From assembly GCF_042680125.1 (NCBI RefSeq), contig NZ_JBHTNY010000031.1: a stretch of DNA of 64,000 bases; one strand, given 5' to 3'. Source of the stretch: Robinsoniella peoriensis (GTDB taxonomy: Bacteria; Bacillota; Clostridia; Lachnospirales; Lachnospiraceae). A program made the translations under genes and the position numbers. Positions 16,611-25,602 of the stretch are shown here, in pieces (positions within the stretch are counted from its first letter, which is position 1; each line of letters opens with the position of its first letter). The notes under the pieces are model-generated. The model worked only from the letters and a program-made list of their open reading frames with translations. It was not told the DNA's origin and did no database searches.

Positions 16611-17852
16611 ATGAAACAGATAAAGTTAGGATTAATTGGTGCCGGGGAAAGAGGGGCGAACTGTTATGCGCCCTATGCGCTTAAGTTCCCCTCAGAGGTA
16701 AAGTTTGTCTGTGTGGCAGAACCGTTGGCAGACAGGCGCAATACATTTGGGAAGATGCACCGCATTGCGGATGAGGACAGATACGAAGACTGGAAGGACA
16801 TGATTGGGAAAGGATATGAACTGGATGGCGTTATTATTGCAACCCAGGACAGACAGCACTATGAGCCTGCGATGGCTGCAATACAGGCAGGATTAAATGT
16901 GCTGCTGGAAAAACCCATGGCGGAAACAGCTGAAAAAACAAAGGCAATCGTGGAGGCAGCAAAAGAAAGGGGCGTATTGCTGATGGTATGCCATGTACTG
17001 CGGCATACACCATTCTTCCAGTCAGTAAAAGAGACGCTGGACAGCGGTGTGATTGGAGAAGTAAAGTCCATACACCACATTGAAAATATCGGGTACTGGC
17101 ATTTTGCCCACAGCTATGTCAGGGGAAACTGGCGTAATACAGAAGAAACAACACCAATGATCGTGGCAAAATGCTCCCATGATACGGATATCTTTAATTT
17201 CCTGCTGGGAGGGAAAAAATGTGAACGAATCTCATCGTTTGGTTCCTTGTCTTATTTCACCAGGGCAAATATGCCGGAGCATGCTACAAAAAACTGTATG
17301 GATGGATGTCCCCACAATAAGACCTGTCTGTACTCTGCCTACAATTATCTGGATGACCGGGAAATGAGGCAGAACTTCAGGGATATTGTAATGCGGACAG
17401 ATGACAGGGAAGCCTTTCTTACCCATTTAAAAGAGTCTCCATACAGCAGATGCGTCTATCAATGTGATAATGATGCGGCAGATCATCAGGTGGTGAGCAT
17501 GGTCTATGAAGACGGGGTGACAGTGTCCTGGCAGGCATCGGCATTTACGATGGATATCAAACGCCAGACAAAGATTATGGGAACGAAAGGGGAACTGGAG
17601 GGAAGCATTGATGAAGACCAGTATGTGGTCAGGGACTTTGCCACAGGAAATGAGACAACCATAAAAATACATACGCCCAGGACGTTACATTCCGGTGGGG
17701 ATGAATGTATTATGCGTAATTTTACCCAGGCACTGTTAAATCCGGATAAAGAAAGCAGGAGATTTGGTGCGGAATTATCGCTGCAGGGGCATGTTGTGGC
17801 TTTCGCAGCAGAGTATTCCAGAAAACATGACGGGGAAGTTGTGGTATTATAA
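16611..17852 (+). CDS. Gfo/Idh/MocA-family sugar oxidoreductase
   Basis: This is a 413-residue NAD(P)-dependent dehydrogenase. The Rossmann start LGLIGAGERGANCYAPYA is at residues 5-22, the EKP motif (VLLEKPMAETAEKTK) near 98, and the C-terminal domain has the catalytic-type motif KCSHDTDIFNFLLGGK near 188, with Asp-x-x-x-Asp/His. A Cys cluster, CMDGCPHNKTCLYSA, near residue 228 is characteristic of one subgroup and may bind metal. The ATG at 16611 is chosen because GGAGAGG lies 12 bases before it. The frame is open back to 16536. It probably oxidises or epimerises the sugar imported by the upstream transporter, which is inferred from position. A terminator follows. Confidence 0.88.
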   Translation: MKQIKLGLIGAGERGANCYAPYALKFPSEVKFVCVAEPLADRRNTFGKMHRIADEDRYEDWKDMIGKGYELDGVIIATQDRQHYEPAMAAIQAGLNVLLEKPMAETAEKTKAIVEAAKERGVLLMVCHVLRHTPFFQSVKETLDSGVIGEVKSIHHIENIGYWHFAHSYVRGNWRNTEETTPMIVAKCSHDTDIFNFLLGGKKCERISSFGSLSYFTRANMPEHATKNCMDGCPHNKTCLYSAYNYLDDREMRQNFRDIVMRTDDREAFLTHLKESPYSRCVYQCDNDAADHQVVSMVYEDGVTVSWQASAFTMDIKRQTKIMGTKGELEGSIDEDQYVVRDFATGNETTIKIHTPRTLHSGGDECIMRNFTQALLNPDKESRRFGAELSLQGHVVAFAAEYSRKHDGEVVVL

Positions 17853-17905
17853 CATAAAAATATATGGATATTGCAAGAGGTTATCGAAAAATAGGAATAA
17901 TCTAA

Positions 17906-17948
17906 AAATCATGGGGGAGCCATAAAAAGAGCGGCTTCTCCATGATTT
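17906..17948. terminator. Bidirectional terminator between converging genes
   Basis: AAATCATGG...AGCC, a loop of about 11 bases and GGCT...CCATGATTT, followed by TATTTTTG on the plus strand and preceded by an A run. It sits between the oxidoreductase and the leftward dinB. Confidence 0.75.
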
Positions 17949-18031
17949 ATTTTTGATAAGATTTAAGTATAATGCATTAGATATTTCACGCCTCAGCTTA
18001 CAGACATCTCCGTTATCAGACATCTCCATTA

Positions 18032-19246
18032 TCAGATATCCTCCGGGTCATTCTTAGGCGACAGCATACTTGCACGGGTGATGGCAGTATTACCAAACTT
18101 CAGCCGGATGGAATCCAATGCCTGATCCAGCTTTTTCTGTTTTGCGTTATCAGAGGCTGGTAAATCAAAGAGGCTTAGCTGAACCGGCGTATCGTCAGAT
18201 ACAAGTTTTGAGCAGCGGATTCCAAGAAGGCGTATGGGCGTTTGATCCCATAACGCATCAAATAGCTGGCAGGAGGCACGGTAGACTGCTTTTTCCGTAT
18301 TGGATGGAGACAGTAGCTGCATCTGGTGGGATGATACGCTAAAGGTACTGTATTTTATTTCCACGCAGACATTTCCCGCAAGCTGCCCGGCTTTTCTAAG
18401 ACGGCCGGATACACTTGCAGCCAGTTTCAGCAGAACAGCTTTTGCATCTTTGGCGGAGGTTACATCCATGGACAGAGTAGTGGAATTCCCGATTACCTTA
18501 GCTTTTTCGGGAGTAGAGACCAGAGGGGTGCTGTCTATGCCGTTTGCGTATTCCCAGAGCATCTTTCCATGACTTTTTAAATGAGGCGTGAGCAGTGCTG
18601 GATCTGTTACCGCCAGATCTCCAATTGTGTAAATACCAAGTTTATTCAGTGTTGCTACGGATGCTTTCCCGGCCATATACAGTTCAGCAGCAGGCAGAGG
18701 CCACATCTTGGTCTGGATTTCAGAGGGAAACAGGGTATGAACCTTCCCGGGCTTTTCGAAGTCAGAAGCCATCTTAGCCAGCAGTTTATTTGATGATATT
18801 CCAATGTTAACAGTGAAGCCGAATTTATCATAAATGTTGTTTTTGATCTGTGTGGCTGCACTTACCGGGGAATCATACAGATGGGAAATCCCGGAAAACT
18901 CCATATAACATTCATCCACGCTCACCTGTTCCACATCCGGAGTAATCCCCTTTAGAAAATCCATAAGGCGGTGGCTGTATTCAGAGTAGAGGTTGCGGTT
19001 TGGGGGATAGATTAATAAATCCGGGCATTTTTTTAATGCAGCAGCAATGGGCTCACCTGTGTGTATATGATATGCTTTGGCTGGGATTGATTTTGCAAGT
19101 ACAACCCCATGCCGGCTTGAACGGTCGCCTCCGATAATCGAAGGAATTAAACGAAGGTCAATCCCTTGCGGATTCTTTAAATTTTCCACAGAAGTCCAGC
19201 TTAAGTATGCGGAATTAACGTCTATATGGAAGATAATGCGCTTCAT
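18032..19246 (-). CDS. dinB: DNA polymerase IV (Y-family translesion polymerase)
   Basis: This 404-residue protein copies past damaged template bases. The palm begins with IIFHIDVNSAYLSWTSVENL (catalytic Asp in HIDVNSAY), then AKSIPAKAYHIHTGEPIAAA near 50 and the metal site VEQVSVDECYMEFSGI near 100 (Ser-Val-Asp-Glu). The thumb has GISSNKLLAKMASDFEKPGK. The C-terminal little finger starts near 230, and a sliding-clamp-type motif PVQLSLFDLP near residue 365 matches the QLSLF beta-clamp box. The start at 19246 follows AAAGG by ten bases. An earlier TTG at 19264 overlaps that site. A LexA box lies inside its promoter. Confidence 0.96.
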   Translation of the reverse strand: MKRIIFHIDVNSAYLSWTSVENLKNPQGIDLRLIPSIIGGDRSSRHGVVLAKSIPAKAYHIHTGEPIAAALKKCPDLLIYPPNRNLYSEYSHRLMDFLKGITPDVEQVSVDECYMEFSGISHLYDSPVSAATQIKNNIYDKFGFTVNIGISSNKLLAKMASDFEKPGKVHTLFPSEIQTKMWPLPAAELYMAGKASVATLNKLGIYTIGDLAVTDPALLTPHLKSHGKMLWEYANGIDSTPLVSTPEKAKVIGNSTTLSMDVTSAKDAKAVLLKLAASVSGRLRKAGQLAGNVCVEIKYSTFSVSSHQMQLLSPSNTEKAVYRASCQLFDALWDQTPIRLLGIRCSKLVSDDTPVQLSLFDLPASDNAKQKKLDQALDSIRLKFGNTAITRASMLSPKNDPEDI

Positions 19247-19298
19247 ATGCTCACGGCCTTTCAAATAAAATATAATTTAGACAGGTTATCTATATCAT

Positions 19299-19327
19299 AT
19301 TATACAAGAACGTCCGTTCCTTCGCAA
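19299..19327 (-). promoter_or_regulatory. SOS promoter of dinB with LexA box
   Basis: On the minus strand -35 TTGCGA (19327-19322), a 17-base spacer and -10 TATAAT (19304-19299). The spacer contains the palindrome GAACGGACGTTC (19308-19319), which fits the Bacillota LexA/DinR consensus GAAC-N4-GTTC. LexA bound there would block polymerase. Confidence 0.9.
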
Positions 19328-19352
19328 GGAAAGATTCGGCAGGCGCATCTGT

Positions 19353-20411
19353 TTATCGTTTACTATACTTTTCGTAGAATTCCTGATACCACAGACAGGC
19401 TTCTACAGGTGTATTTGGCGGTATATGGTTGCCTACTGCAAGAAAATAGCCCGGACAGCCGCGTCCCAGACCGATGCAGCGTTTTACTTCATTTTCGATG
19501 TATTCCCTATCCTTATATAATAGTGCGCGGGTATCCGCATTACCAATGATTACATGGCTTTTTCCGTACTTTTCACAGATATAGGACATATCGGTACAGG
19601 GCTCCATCACAAACCCATGGATTCCAAGGTCTGCAATGTCATCAATAAACTGTGTAAAGTTTCCATCCGAGGTAAAAAGGACTTTTTTGCCGCTTTCCAA
19701 TAAAGGAGCCAGCAGTCTTTTGTGATTTGGGAAAATATAGGTGCGGTAAAAATCCGGAGATAAGAAGGCACCCGAACCCCAGACGATATCATCGTGAACC
19801 ATGATTACGTCCGACTTACATTTCGCAAGTGCCTCAAAGTACTGCAGGTTCCAGGTTACATACCGGTTTATAAATTCTCCGAATTCTCTGGAGTCTATAC
19901 CTGCAGCCAGCAGCAGCATATCCCAGCCCAGTATTTCGATGATGCCGGACATACAGGTCGTATACATACCGGTCATATTTACCGTATCGGGGTGTTCCAG
20001 GCACATTTTATCATAATCAGACTGAAAACCCTGAATCAGATCCTGGCTGTTTCTTCTGCCATAGACCTGATCAAAATCAAAATCAAATACATCTTCGGGT
20101 TCTTCTATAAAACTTTTTACTTCATTAGAGTAATCTACGGCATCAGCCTGATAAGAGGCATGCCCCATTTTCGTTTTCTTTTCTCCAAAAATTGAGTCAA
20201 AGGGGAGAATATTCCAGAAGAGACCATAATCCCATGCTTTTATAAATTCACGGGATGCGTTTGTCTGTTCTTCTGCGGTGCTCTTTGAAGAAACCGGAAT
20301 ACCTGTAACTTTTTGTACCAGATCCCAGTGGAAATGTGCAGAATACTCCGTGCGGGGAATCCTGTCAGGCATTTCCAAATTGAGTGCGCTTAAACCATTT
20401 TGCAGTGACAT
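19353..20411 (-). CDS. Uroporphyrinogen decarboxylase (URO-D)-like protein
   Basis: This 352-residue soluble TIM-barrel protein is of the UroD superfamily. In Clostridia this superfamily includes the corrinoid methyltransferases MtaA/MtbA as well as true UroD. Residues 190-215 have KSDVIMVHDDIVWGSGAFLS, then PDFYRTYIFPNHKRLLAPL and a late SHVIIGNADTRALLYKD with GCPGYFLAVGNHIPPNTPVE, all typical of this group. No haem-synthesis genes surround it. It is divergent from an AraC regulator. I favour a corrinoid or methyl-group related or sugar-context UROD-like protein over haem synthesis. AAAGGAAA precedes the ATG. Confidence 0.8.
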   Translation of the reverse strand: MSLQNGLSALNLEMPDRIPRTEYSAHFHWDLVQKVTGIPVSSKSTAEEQTNASREFIKAWDYGLFWNILPFDSIFGEKKTKMGHASYQADAVDYSNEVKSFIEEPEDVFDFDFDQVYGRRNSQDLIQGFQSDYDKMCLEHPDTVNMTGMYTTCMSGIIEILGWDMLLLAAGIDSREFGEFINRYVTWNLQYFEALAKCKSDVIMVHDDIVWGSGAFLSPDFYRTYIFPNHKRLLAPLLESGKKVLFTSDGNFTQFIDDIADLGIHGFVMEPCTDMSYICEKYGKSHVIIGNADTRALLYKDREYIENEVKRCIGLGRGCPGYFLAVGNHIPPNTPVEACLWYQEFYEKYSKR

Positions 20412-20475
20412 ATGGCAGTTTCCTTTCTATTTCTAAGATTATATGTTATGATCATTATATAAAAAGGTATCTGGA

Positions 20476-21333
20476 ATGTACATGAAGATAACAGGAAGAA
20501 AGATGGATATTTTTGCTATGGAAGATAAAAAGTTTCGTATGATAGATGAAGATTTCAACGGTCTGCAGATAAAAATAATTGAACACGGACTTCTGTACGG
20601 GGATACAGACTGGAATCACAAAGAGGTAGTATCTCCTTTTAACCGTCTGTATTTTGTAATAAAAGGAGAAGGATGTATTGAAAATGGGGAATATCACCAT
20701 AATTTAATCCCTGGAAATGTATATTTGATTCCGGCAGGGACAAAGTATAATTACATAGGAATGAGTGCGTTTATAAAGTTATATTTTCATTTTGAATTGC
20801 AGCGGCTTCCGGGAATTGATGTGTTTCAGAGTCTGGGCAGGGCAATGTCCATGCCATATGATACAGAGAAAACAAAAAGACTAATAGATCTCCTGGAGGG
20901 CGGGACGCTGGGTGACCAAATGTTTTTTAAAGGGGCACTAAATGAAATTCTTGGACACTTCTATATAAAAATGAAGGAAGACGGTATAGCACAGATGGAT
21001 TTAAGCGGATACTACAGACAGAAGGAAAGTCTGTATTATATAGAAAAGAATCTTTCGGCTCAGCTTAAAATAGAAAATATGGCGAAAGATATGCATGTGT
21101 CTTATTATTCACTGTCCCGGAATTTTAAGCGGGATACCGGAATTGGAATTAAAGAATATCTGGAAGTAATGCTTTTAAAGAAAGCAAAACACCTTTTGCT
21201 TACAACGGATCTTCAGCTTCAGGAGATTGCCAATGAGCTTCAGTTTTGTGATCCGTTTTACTTTTCCAGGTTTTTCCGCAAATACGAGAAGGTGCCTCCC
21301 AGGGAATACCGCAAAAAGAGATTGAATGGATAG
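20476..21333 (+). CDS. AraC-family transcriptional regulator
   Basis: This 285-residue protein has an N-terminal cupin-like sensing domain (about 20-110: VVSPFNRLYFVIKGEGCIEN with HHNLIPGNVYLIPAGTKY) and a C-terminal double helix-turn-helix (about 185-283). The latter includes IENMAKDMHVSYYSLSRNFK, the linker RDTGIGIKEYLEVMLLKKA and the conserved DPFYFSRFFRKYEKVPPREY. AraC regulators usually act on a neighbouring promoter. The divergent URO-D-like gene, only 64 bases away, is the obvious target. The ligand is unknown. Confidence 0.9.
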   Translation: MYMKITGRKMDIFAMEDKKFRMIDEDFNGLQIKIIEHGLLYGDTDWNHKEVVSPFNRLYFVIKGEGCIENGEYHHNLIPGNVYLIPAGTKYNYIGMSAFIKLYFHFELQRLPGIDVFQSLGRAMSMPYDTEKTKRLIDLLEGGTLGDQMFFKGALNEILGHFYIKMKEDGIAQMDLSGYYRQKESLYYIEKNLSAQLKIENMAKDMHVSYYSLSRNFKRDTGIGIKEYLEVMLLKKAKHLLLTTDLQLQEIANELQFCDPFYFSRFFRKYEKVPPREYRKKRLNG

Positions 21334-21368
21334 AGAAGGAAATGTGAGAGAAAAATAGTGTTAGTGGC

Positions 21369-21397
21369 TTGCACACCAGCCAGGAATAGGCTATACT
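21369..21397 (+). promoter_or_regulatory. Promoter of asnS
   Basis: TTGCAC (21369-21374), a 17-base spacer and TATACT (21392-21397), 44 bases before the start codon. No T-box or attenuator is visible in the short leader. Confidence 0.7.
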
Positions 21398-21440
21398 AGA
21401 AAAATAGTGAGAAAGAATAAAGAACAAAGGAGTTCGAACA

Positions 21441-22832
21441 ATGGAATTGGTAACAGTTAGAGAGATTTATAAAGAAAGAGAAAAATATTTAGATCAGGAA
21501 ATCCGCGTTGGCGGCTGGATCAGAAGCATTCGTGATTCAAAGACATTTGGTTTTATCGTTCTGCATGACGGAACTTTCTTTGAGACACTTCAGATTGTAT
21601 ATCATGATAAAATGGATAACTTTCAGGAAATCTCCAAATTAAATGTGGGAGCAGCCATTATTGTAAAAGGAACTTTGGTTGCTACACCTCAGGCAAAACA
21701 GCCGTTTGAAATCCAGGCAGCCGAGATTGAAGTGGAAGGAAACTCCACACCGGATTATCCTCTTCAAAAGAAGAGACACAGTTTTGAGTATTTGAGGACC
21801 ATTTCTCATTTAAGACCCAGAACAAATGCATTTCAGGCAGTGTTCCGCGTGCGTTCCATGATCGCATATGCAATCCATCAGTTTTTCCAGGAGAGAGATT
21901 TTGTATATGTTCATACACCACTGATTACCGGAAGTGACTGTGAAGGCGCGGGTGAAATGTTCCGTGTTACCACGCTGGATCTGGATAATATTCCGAAAAC
22001 AGAAGATGGAGCAATCGATTACAGCCAGGATTTCTTCGGAAAAGAGACAAGTCTGACAGTCAGCGGACAGCTTAACGGTGAGACTTATGCGCAGGCATTC
22101 CGTAACATTTATACATTTGGTCCGACTTTCCGGGCAGAAAACTCCAATACGACCAGACATGCAGCAGAGTTCTGGATGATAGAGCCTGAAATCGCATTTG
22201 CAGATCTGCAGGATAATATGATGCTTGCAGAGTCCATGTTAAAATATGTGATTAATTATGTACTGGAACATGCACCGGAAGAAATGGAATTCTTTAATTC
22301 ATTTGTGGACAAGGGTCTGTTAGAACGTTTAAAAAGCGTGGCGGCTTCTGATTTTGCTCATGTTACTTATACGGAAGCAGTTGAGATTCTGGAAAAGAAT
22401 AATGACAAATTTGATTATAAAGTATTCTGGGGATGTGACCTTCAGACAGAACATGAACGCTATCTGACGGAAGAGATCTATAAGCGTCCGGTATTTGTAA
22501 CGGATTATCCAAAAGAGATCAAAGCATTCTATATGAAATTAAACGAAGACGGCAAAACAGTTGCCGCGATGGACTGTCTGGTGCCTGGAATCGGTGAAAT
22601 TATCGGTGGAAGCCAGAGGGAAGATGACTATGATAAACTGCTGAACCGCATGAATGAACTGGGATTAAAAGAGGAAGATTACGGATTCTATATGGATCTT
22701 CGTAAATACGGTTCTACAAGACATGCAGGATTCGGACTTGGATTTGAACGCTGCGTAATGTACCTGACTGGAATGTCAAATATCCGTGACGTAGTTCCGT
22801 TCCCAAGAACAGTAGGTAACTGCGACTTATAG
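21441..22832 (+). CDS. asnS: Asparaginyl-tRNA synthetase
   Basis: This 463-residue class II synthetase charges tRNA-Asn. The N-terminal OB fold (about 15-105) has VGGWIRSIRDSKTFGFIVLH for anticodon binding. Motif 1 is near 130-160 (VFRVRSMIAYAIHQFFQERD), motif 2 near 225-245 (FGPTFRAENSNTTRHAAEFW, MIEPE) and motif 3 at the C-terminus (GLGFERCVMYLTGMSNIRDV, PFPRT). Length and motifs are normal. GGAG precedes the ATG. The response regulator gene starts 11 bases after its stop, so readthrough into the two-component system is likely. Confidence 0.97.
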   Translation: MELVTVREIYKEREKYLDQEIRVGGWIRSIRDSKTFGFIVLHDGTFFETLQIVYHDKMDNFQEISKLNVGAAIIVKGTLVATPQAKQPFEIQAAEIEVEGNSTPDYPLQKKRHSFEYLRTISHLRPRTNAFQAVFRVRSMIAYAIHQFFQERDFVYVHTPLITGSDCEGAGEMFRVTTLDLDNIPKTEDGAIDYSQDFFGKETSLTVSGQLNGETYAQAFRNIYTFGPTFRAENSNTTRHAAEFWMIEPEIAFADLQDNMMLAESMLKYVINYVLEHAPEEMEFFNSFVDKGLLERLKSVAASDFAHVTYTEAVEILEKNNDKFDYKVFWGCDLQTEHERYLTEEIYKRPVFVTDYPKEIKAFYMKLNEDGKTVAAMDCLVPGIGEIIGGSQREDDYDKLLNRMNELGLKEEDYGFYMDLRKYGSTRHAGFGLGFERCVMYLTGMSNIRDVVPFPRTVGNCDL

Positions 22833-22843
22833 GAGGAATATAG

Positions 22844-23539
22844 ATGGGGAGTAAGATATTAATCGTCGATGACGAAAGGGAGATTGCAGATGTAGTGGAG
22901 CTATATCTGAAAAATGAAAATTATGATGTTGTAAAATGTTATAATGGGACTGATGCGCTGGAATGTATTAAAAATGAAAAGCTGGATATGGCACTTTTAG
23001 ATGTCATGCTTCCGGATATAGATGGATTTACAATTTTGCAGAGAATAAGGGAAGAGCATACGTTTCCGGTTATCATGCTGACAGCCAAGACGGAATATAT
23101 GGATAAAATCAACGGGCTTACGTTAGGTGCAGATGATTATATTGCAAAGCCGTTTAATCCGCTGGAGTTAATTGCAAGGGTAAAAGCGCAGCTTCGCCGG
23201 TTTACCAAGTATAATGAGGGAAGCAAGTCCCAGGAAGACATTATTGATTTTGCTGGATTAGTGCTTAACAGAAGCACCCATGAATGTACTTATAATGAAC
23301 GGGAGCTGACACTCACGCCGATCGAATTTGATATTCTTTGGATTTTATGCGAAAACAGAGGACAGGTAATTAGTTCGGAACAGCTTTTTGAGCAGGTCTG
23401 GAAAGAAAAGTATTACAAGAACAGTAATAATACCGTAATGGTTCATATTCGTCATTTGCGTGAGAAAATGAGCGGACCTACCGGCAAGACGGAATTTATA
23501 AAAACCGTTTGGGGAGTTGGTTATAAAGTTGAAAAATAA
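22844..23539 (+). CDS. OmpR/VanR-type response regulator
   Basis: This 231-residue protein has a receiver domain (residues 1-118: ILIVDDEREIADVVELYLKN, phospho-Asp in LDMALLDVMLPDIDGF, switch Thr in VIMLTAKTE, Lys in DDYIAKPFNPLEL). A winged-helix DNA-binding domain follows (about 130-230: LTLTPIEFDILWILCENRGQ, RHLREKM, KTVWGVGYKVEK). It resembles the VanR branch. AGGAGGA precedes the ATG. The following kinase starts inside its 3' end, so the two are translationally coupled. Confidence 0.93.
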   Translation: MGSKILIVDDEREIADVVELYLKNENYDVVKCYNGTDALECIKNEKLDMALLDVMLPDIDGFTILQRIREEHTFPVIMLTAKTEYMDKINGLTLGADDYIAKPFNPLELIARVKAQLRRFTKYNEGSKSQEDIIDFAGLVLNRSTHECTYNERELTLTPIEFDILWILCENRGQVISSEQLFEQVWKEKYYKNSNNTVMVHIRHLREKMSGPTGKTEFIKTVWGVGYKVEK

Positions 23540-24707
23540 TTATGGCAAACTAAAGAGAACAATATTGCTGAGGGCAGTCCTGGTTGCTGCCCTGGCTTTA
23601 GTGGTTGGAATTGTGATTGTGAAATTCCTGATAGACGGGGTATTTCAAAGCAGCTTTGCCAGCTTGTTTATAAGCTTCATGATGAAATTCAATATGGATT
23701 ATGATACAGCCAATGAAATGTATGGGAAAATCTTTATGGATAATAAAGAAATTTTTCTGACTACGGGCTTTATCATTTTATTTCTTGTGTTCTTCTATAT
23801 GGCGGTTTCTAAACTTACCGGTTATATGGATGATATCGGCAGGGAAATCGATATGATTCTGACTGATGAAGATGCGCCGATTAATCTGGTTCCGGAACTG
23901 GGCCCGATCTCGGAGAAACTTAACACTTTGAAAATGACTTTGAAAAAAAGAGAGTACGCGGCAATTGAAAGTGAACAGCGTAAGAACGACCTTGTGGTAT
24001 ATCTTGCCCATGATCTGAAAACGCCGCTGACCTCCATTATTGCATATTTAACAATGCTGGATGAACAGCCGAACATGCCGGAAGAGGAGCGTTTAAAATA
24101 TACGCATATCACACTTGAAAAGGCTACAAGGCTGGGTGAATTAATCAGCGAGTTTTTTGAAATTACACGCTTTAACCTGCAGGACATAGTCCTGGAGAAG
24201 GAAAAATTGAATTTATCTATGATGTTAGAGCAGCTTGCAGATGAAAGTTATGGCGTATTAGCGGATAAGGATTTAACTTGTTCTATCAGGACGGATGAAG
24301 AGCTGGTAGTGGACGGGGATCCGGACAAACTGGCAAGAGTATTTGATAATCTTTTAAGAAATGCTATCGCATATAGTTATCCCCGTACGGATATTAATAT
24401 AGAAGCATTTCTCCAGAATGAAAACATTATCATTAACTTTCGGAATCAGGGTCCCCAGATTCCGCCTCAGAAGTTAAAGTCCATCTTTGAAAAATTTTAC
24501 CGGGTAGACAATGCACGTTCCAGCCAGACAGGCGGAGCGGGGCTTGGGCTGTCCATTGCAAAGGAAATTGTAGAATTGCATGGCGGCACCATAGAGGCAT
24601 TCAGTGATGCGCATTATACAACGTTTATTGTGCATCTGCCGGTTTACCGTGATCGAATGGCAAAGAGACGCCGTGTGCGCGGGAAGGCAGGAACAAAAAA
24701 TATATGA
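23517..24707 (+). CDS. VanS-like sensor histidine kinase
   Basis: This 396-residue membrane kinase has two transmembrane segments, about 14-40 (TILLRAVLVAALALVVGIVI) and about 80-98 (EIFLTTGFIILFLVFFYMAV), flanking a short extracellular loop. A linker leads to the HisKA domain with the phospho-His in LVVYLAHDLKTPLTSIIAYL (about 162) and the HATPase_c domain with N box VFDNLLRNAIAYSY and G boxes GGAGLGLSIAKEIVELHGG. The organisation is that of VanS of glycopeptide-resistance systems, but no van ligase genes are in the window. TTG at 23517 or 23529 is the start, and no ATG is in frame. Its stop overlaps the sortase ATG. Confidence 0.9.
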   Translation: MVIKLKNNYGKLKRTILLRAVLVAALALVVGIVIVKFLIDGVFQSSFASLFISFMMKFNMDYDTANEMYGKIFMDNKEIFLTTGFIILFLVFFYMAVSKLTGYMDDIGREIDMILTDEDAPINLVPELGPISEKLNTLKMTLKKREYAAIESEQRKNDLVVYLAHDLKTPLTSIIAYLTMLDEQPNMPEEERLKYTHITLEKATRLGELISEFFEITRFNLQDIVLEKEKLNLSMMLEQLADESYGVLADKDLTCSIRTDEELVVDGDPDKLARVFDNLLRNAIAYSYPRTDINIEAFLQNENIIINFRNQGPQIPPQKLKSIFEKFYRVDNARSSQTGGAGLGLSIAKEIVELHGGTIEAFSDAHYTTFIVHLPVYRDRMAKRRRVRGKAGTKNI

Positions 24708-25540
24708 CAGAAAACAGAGATAGAAGACCGAAAAAGAGAAAACGGACAGCAGGAGATGTGTTCCGGATTATTGCACTACTGATCGCAATTGGAGTATTTG
24801 TATATTCCGGCTTTCGTCTTTTGACAATATATCTTGAGTATAAAGCAGGAACTGATGAGTATTCTTCCCTGGAAGGGTTTGCCAATATATCCGGTAGTAC
24901 TGGCAGTGAGTCTGAAGGATCAGATGTCAGGGTTGAAACCAATGAGCAGGGTGAAACAGAACGTTATATGGAAAGTCCGGTTGATTACGCCGGTCTAAAA
25001 GCGATTAATAAAGATGTAATCGGCTGGATAAATGTAGAAGCACTTGATATCAGCTATCCATTGGTACGTGGAACAGATAATGACTACTATCTGCACCGGA
25101 CATTTAAGAAGGAAGATAATTTTGCCGGCTCTATTTTCATGGATTATCTGAATAATCCAAACCTTAAGGATCAAAATACGATTATCTATGGGCACAATAT
25201 GAAAAATGGATCCATGTTTGGAACGCTGAAGCAGTTTCGTGAAGAAGAAGTGTTTGAAAAAAGCCATTACTTCTGGATTTATACGCCAAAGATGAATTAT
25301 AAATATGAGATCTTTTCCTGCCATGAAGTAGGAGCAGTGAGCAATACCTATCAGATATCTTTTGCTAAAGATAAAGATTTCCAGGATTATCTGGATGAAG
25401 CTGTGGAGCATTCCGTAGTGAAAAGCACAGCAAAGGTTACAGCAAAAGACCATATAGTAACTCTTTCAACCTGTACCGGAAATGAAGCAACCAGGTTTGT
25501 GGTGCAAGGGGTACTTGTGGATTCTATTAAAGTGAAATAA
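24704..25540 (+). CDS. srtB: Class B sortase
   Basis: This 278-residue membrane-anchored cysteine transpeptidase links surface proteins to the cell wall. A basic start is followed by one transmembrane anchor (about residues 18-43), then a disordered Ser/Glu linker. The sortase barrel starts near 95 with YAGLKAINKDVIGWINVEAL. The catalytic His is in NTIIYGHNMKNGSMF, the Cys in VTLSTCTGNEATRF and the Arg directly after it. The SrtB class is shown by the long GWI...YPL start and STCTG. It is coupled to the kinase (ATGA overlap). No NPxTG-like substrate is seen in the window. A signal-responsive sortase is the natural reading. Confidence 0.92.
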   Translation: MTENRDRRPKKRKRTAGDVFRIIALLIAIGVFVYSGFRLLTIYLEYKAGTDEYSSLEGFANISGSTGSESEGSDVRVETNEQGETERYMESPVDYAGLKAINKDVIGWINVEALDISYPLVRGTDNDYYLHRTFKKEDNFAGSIFMDYLNNPNLKDQNTIIYGHNMKNGSMFGTLKQFREEEVFEKSHYFWIYTPKMNYKYEIFSCHEVGAVSNTYQISFAKDKDFQDYLDEAVEHSVVKSTAKVTAKDHIVTLSTCTGNEATRFVVQGVLVDSIKVK

Positions 25541-25602
25541 TTTAACAATCAAAGTTATCGTTATTCAAAGATATGGAAACAATAAGTGAAGGAGGAATGG
25601 AA

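Noticed and set aside
22844..24707. A vancomycin-resistance operon
   Set aside because: The kinase and regulator look VanRS-like, but no D-Ala-D-Lac/Ser ligase, VanX/XY or VanT gene is present. The third gene is a sortase.
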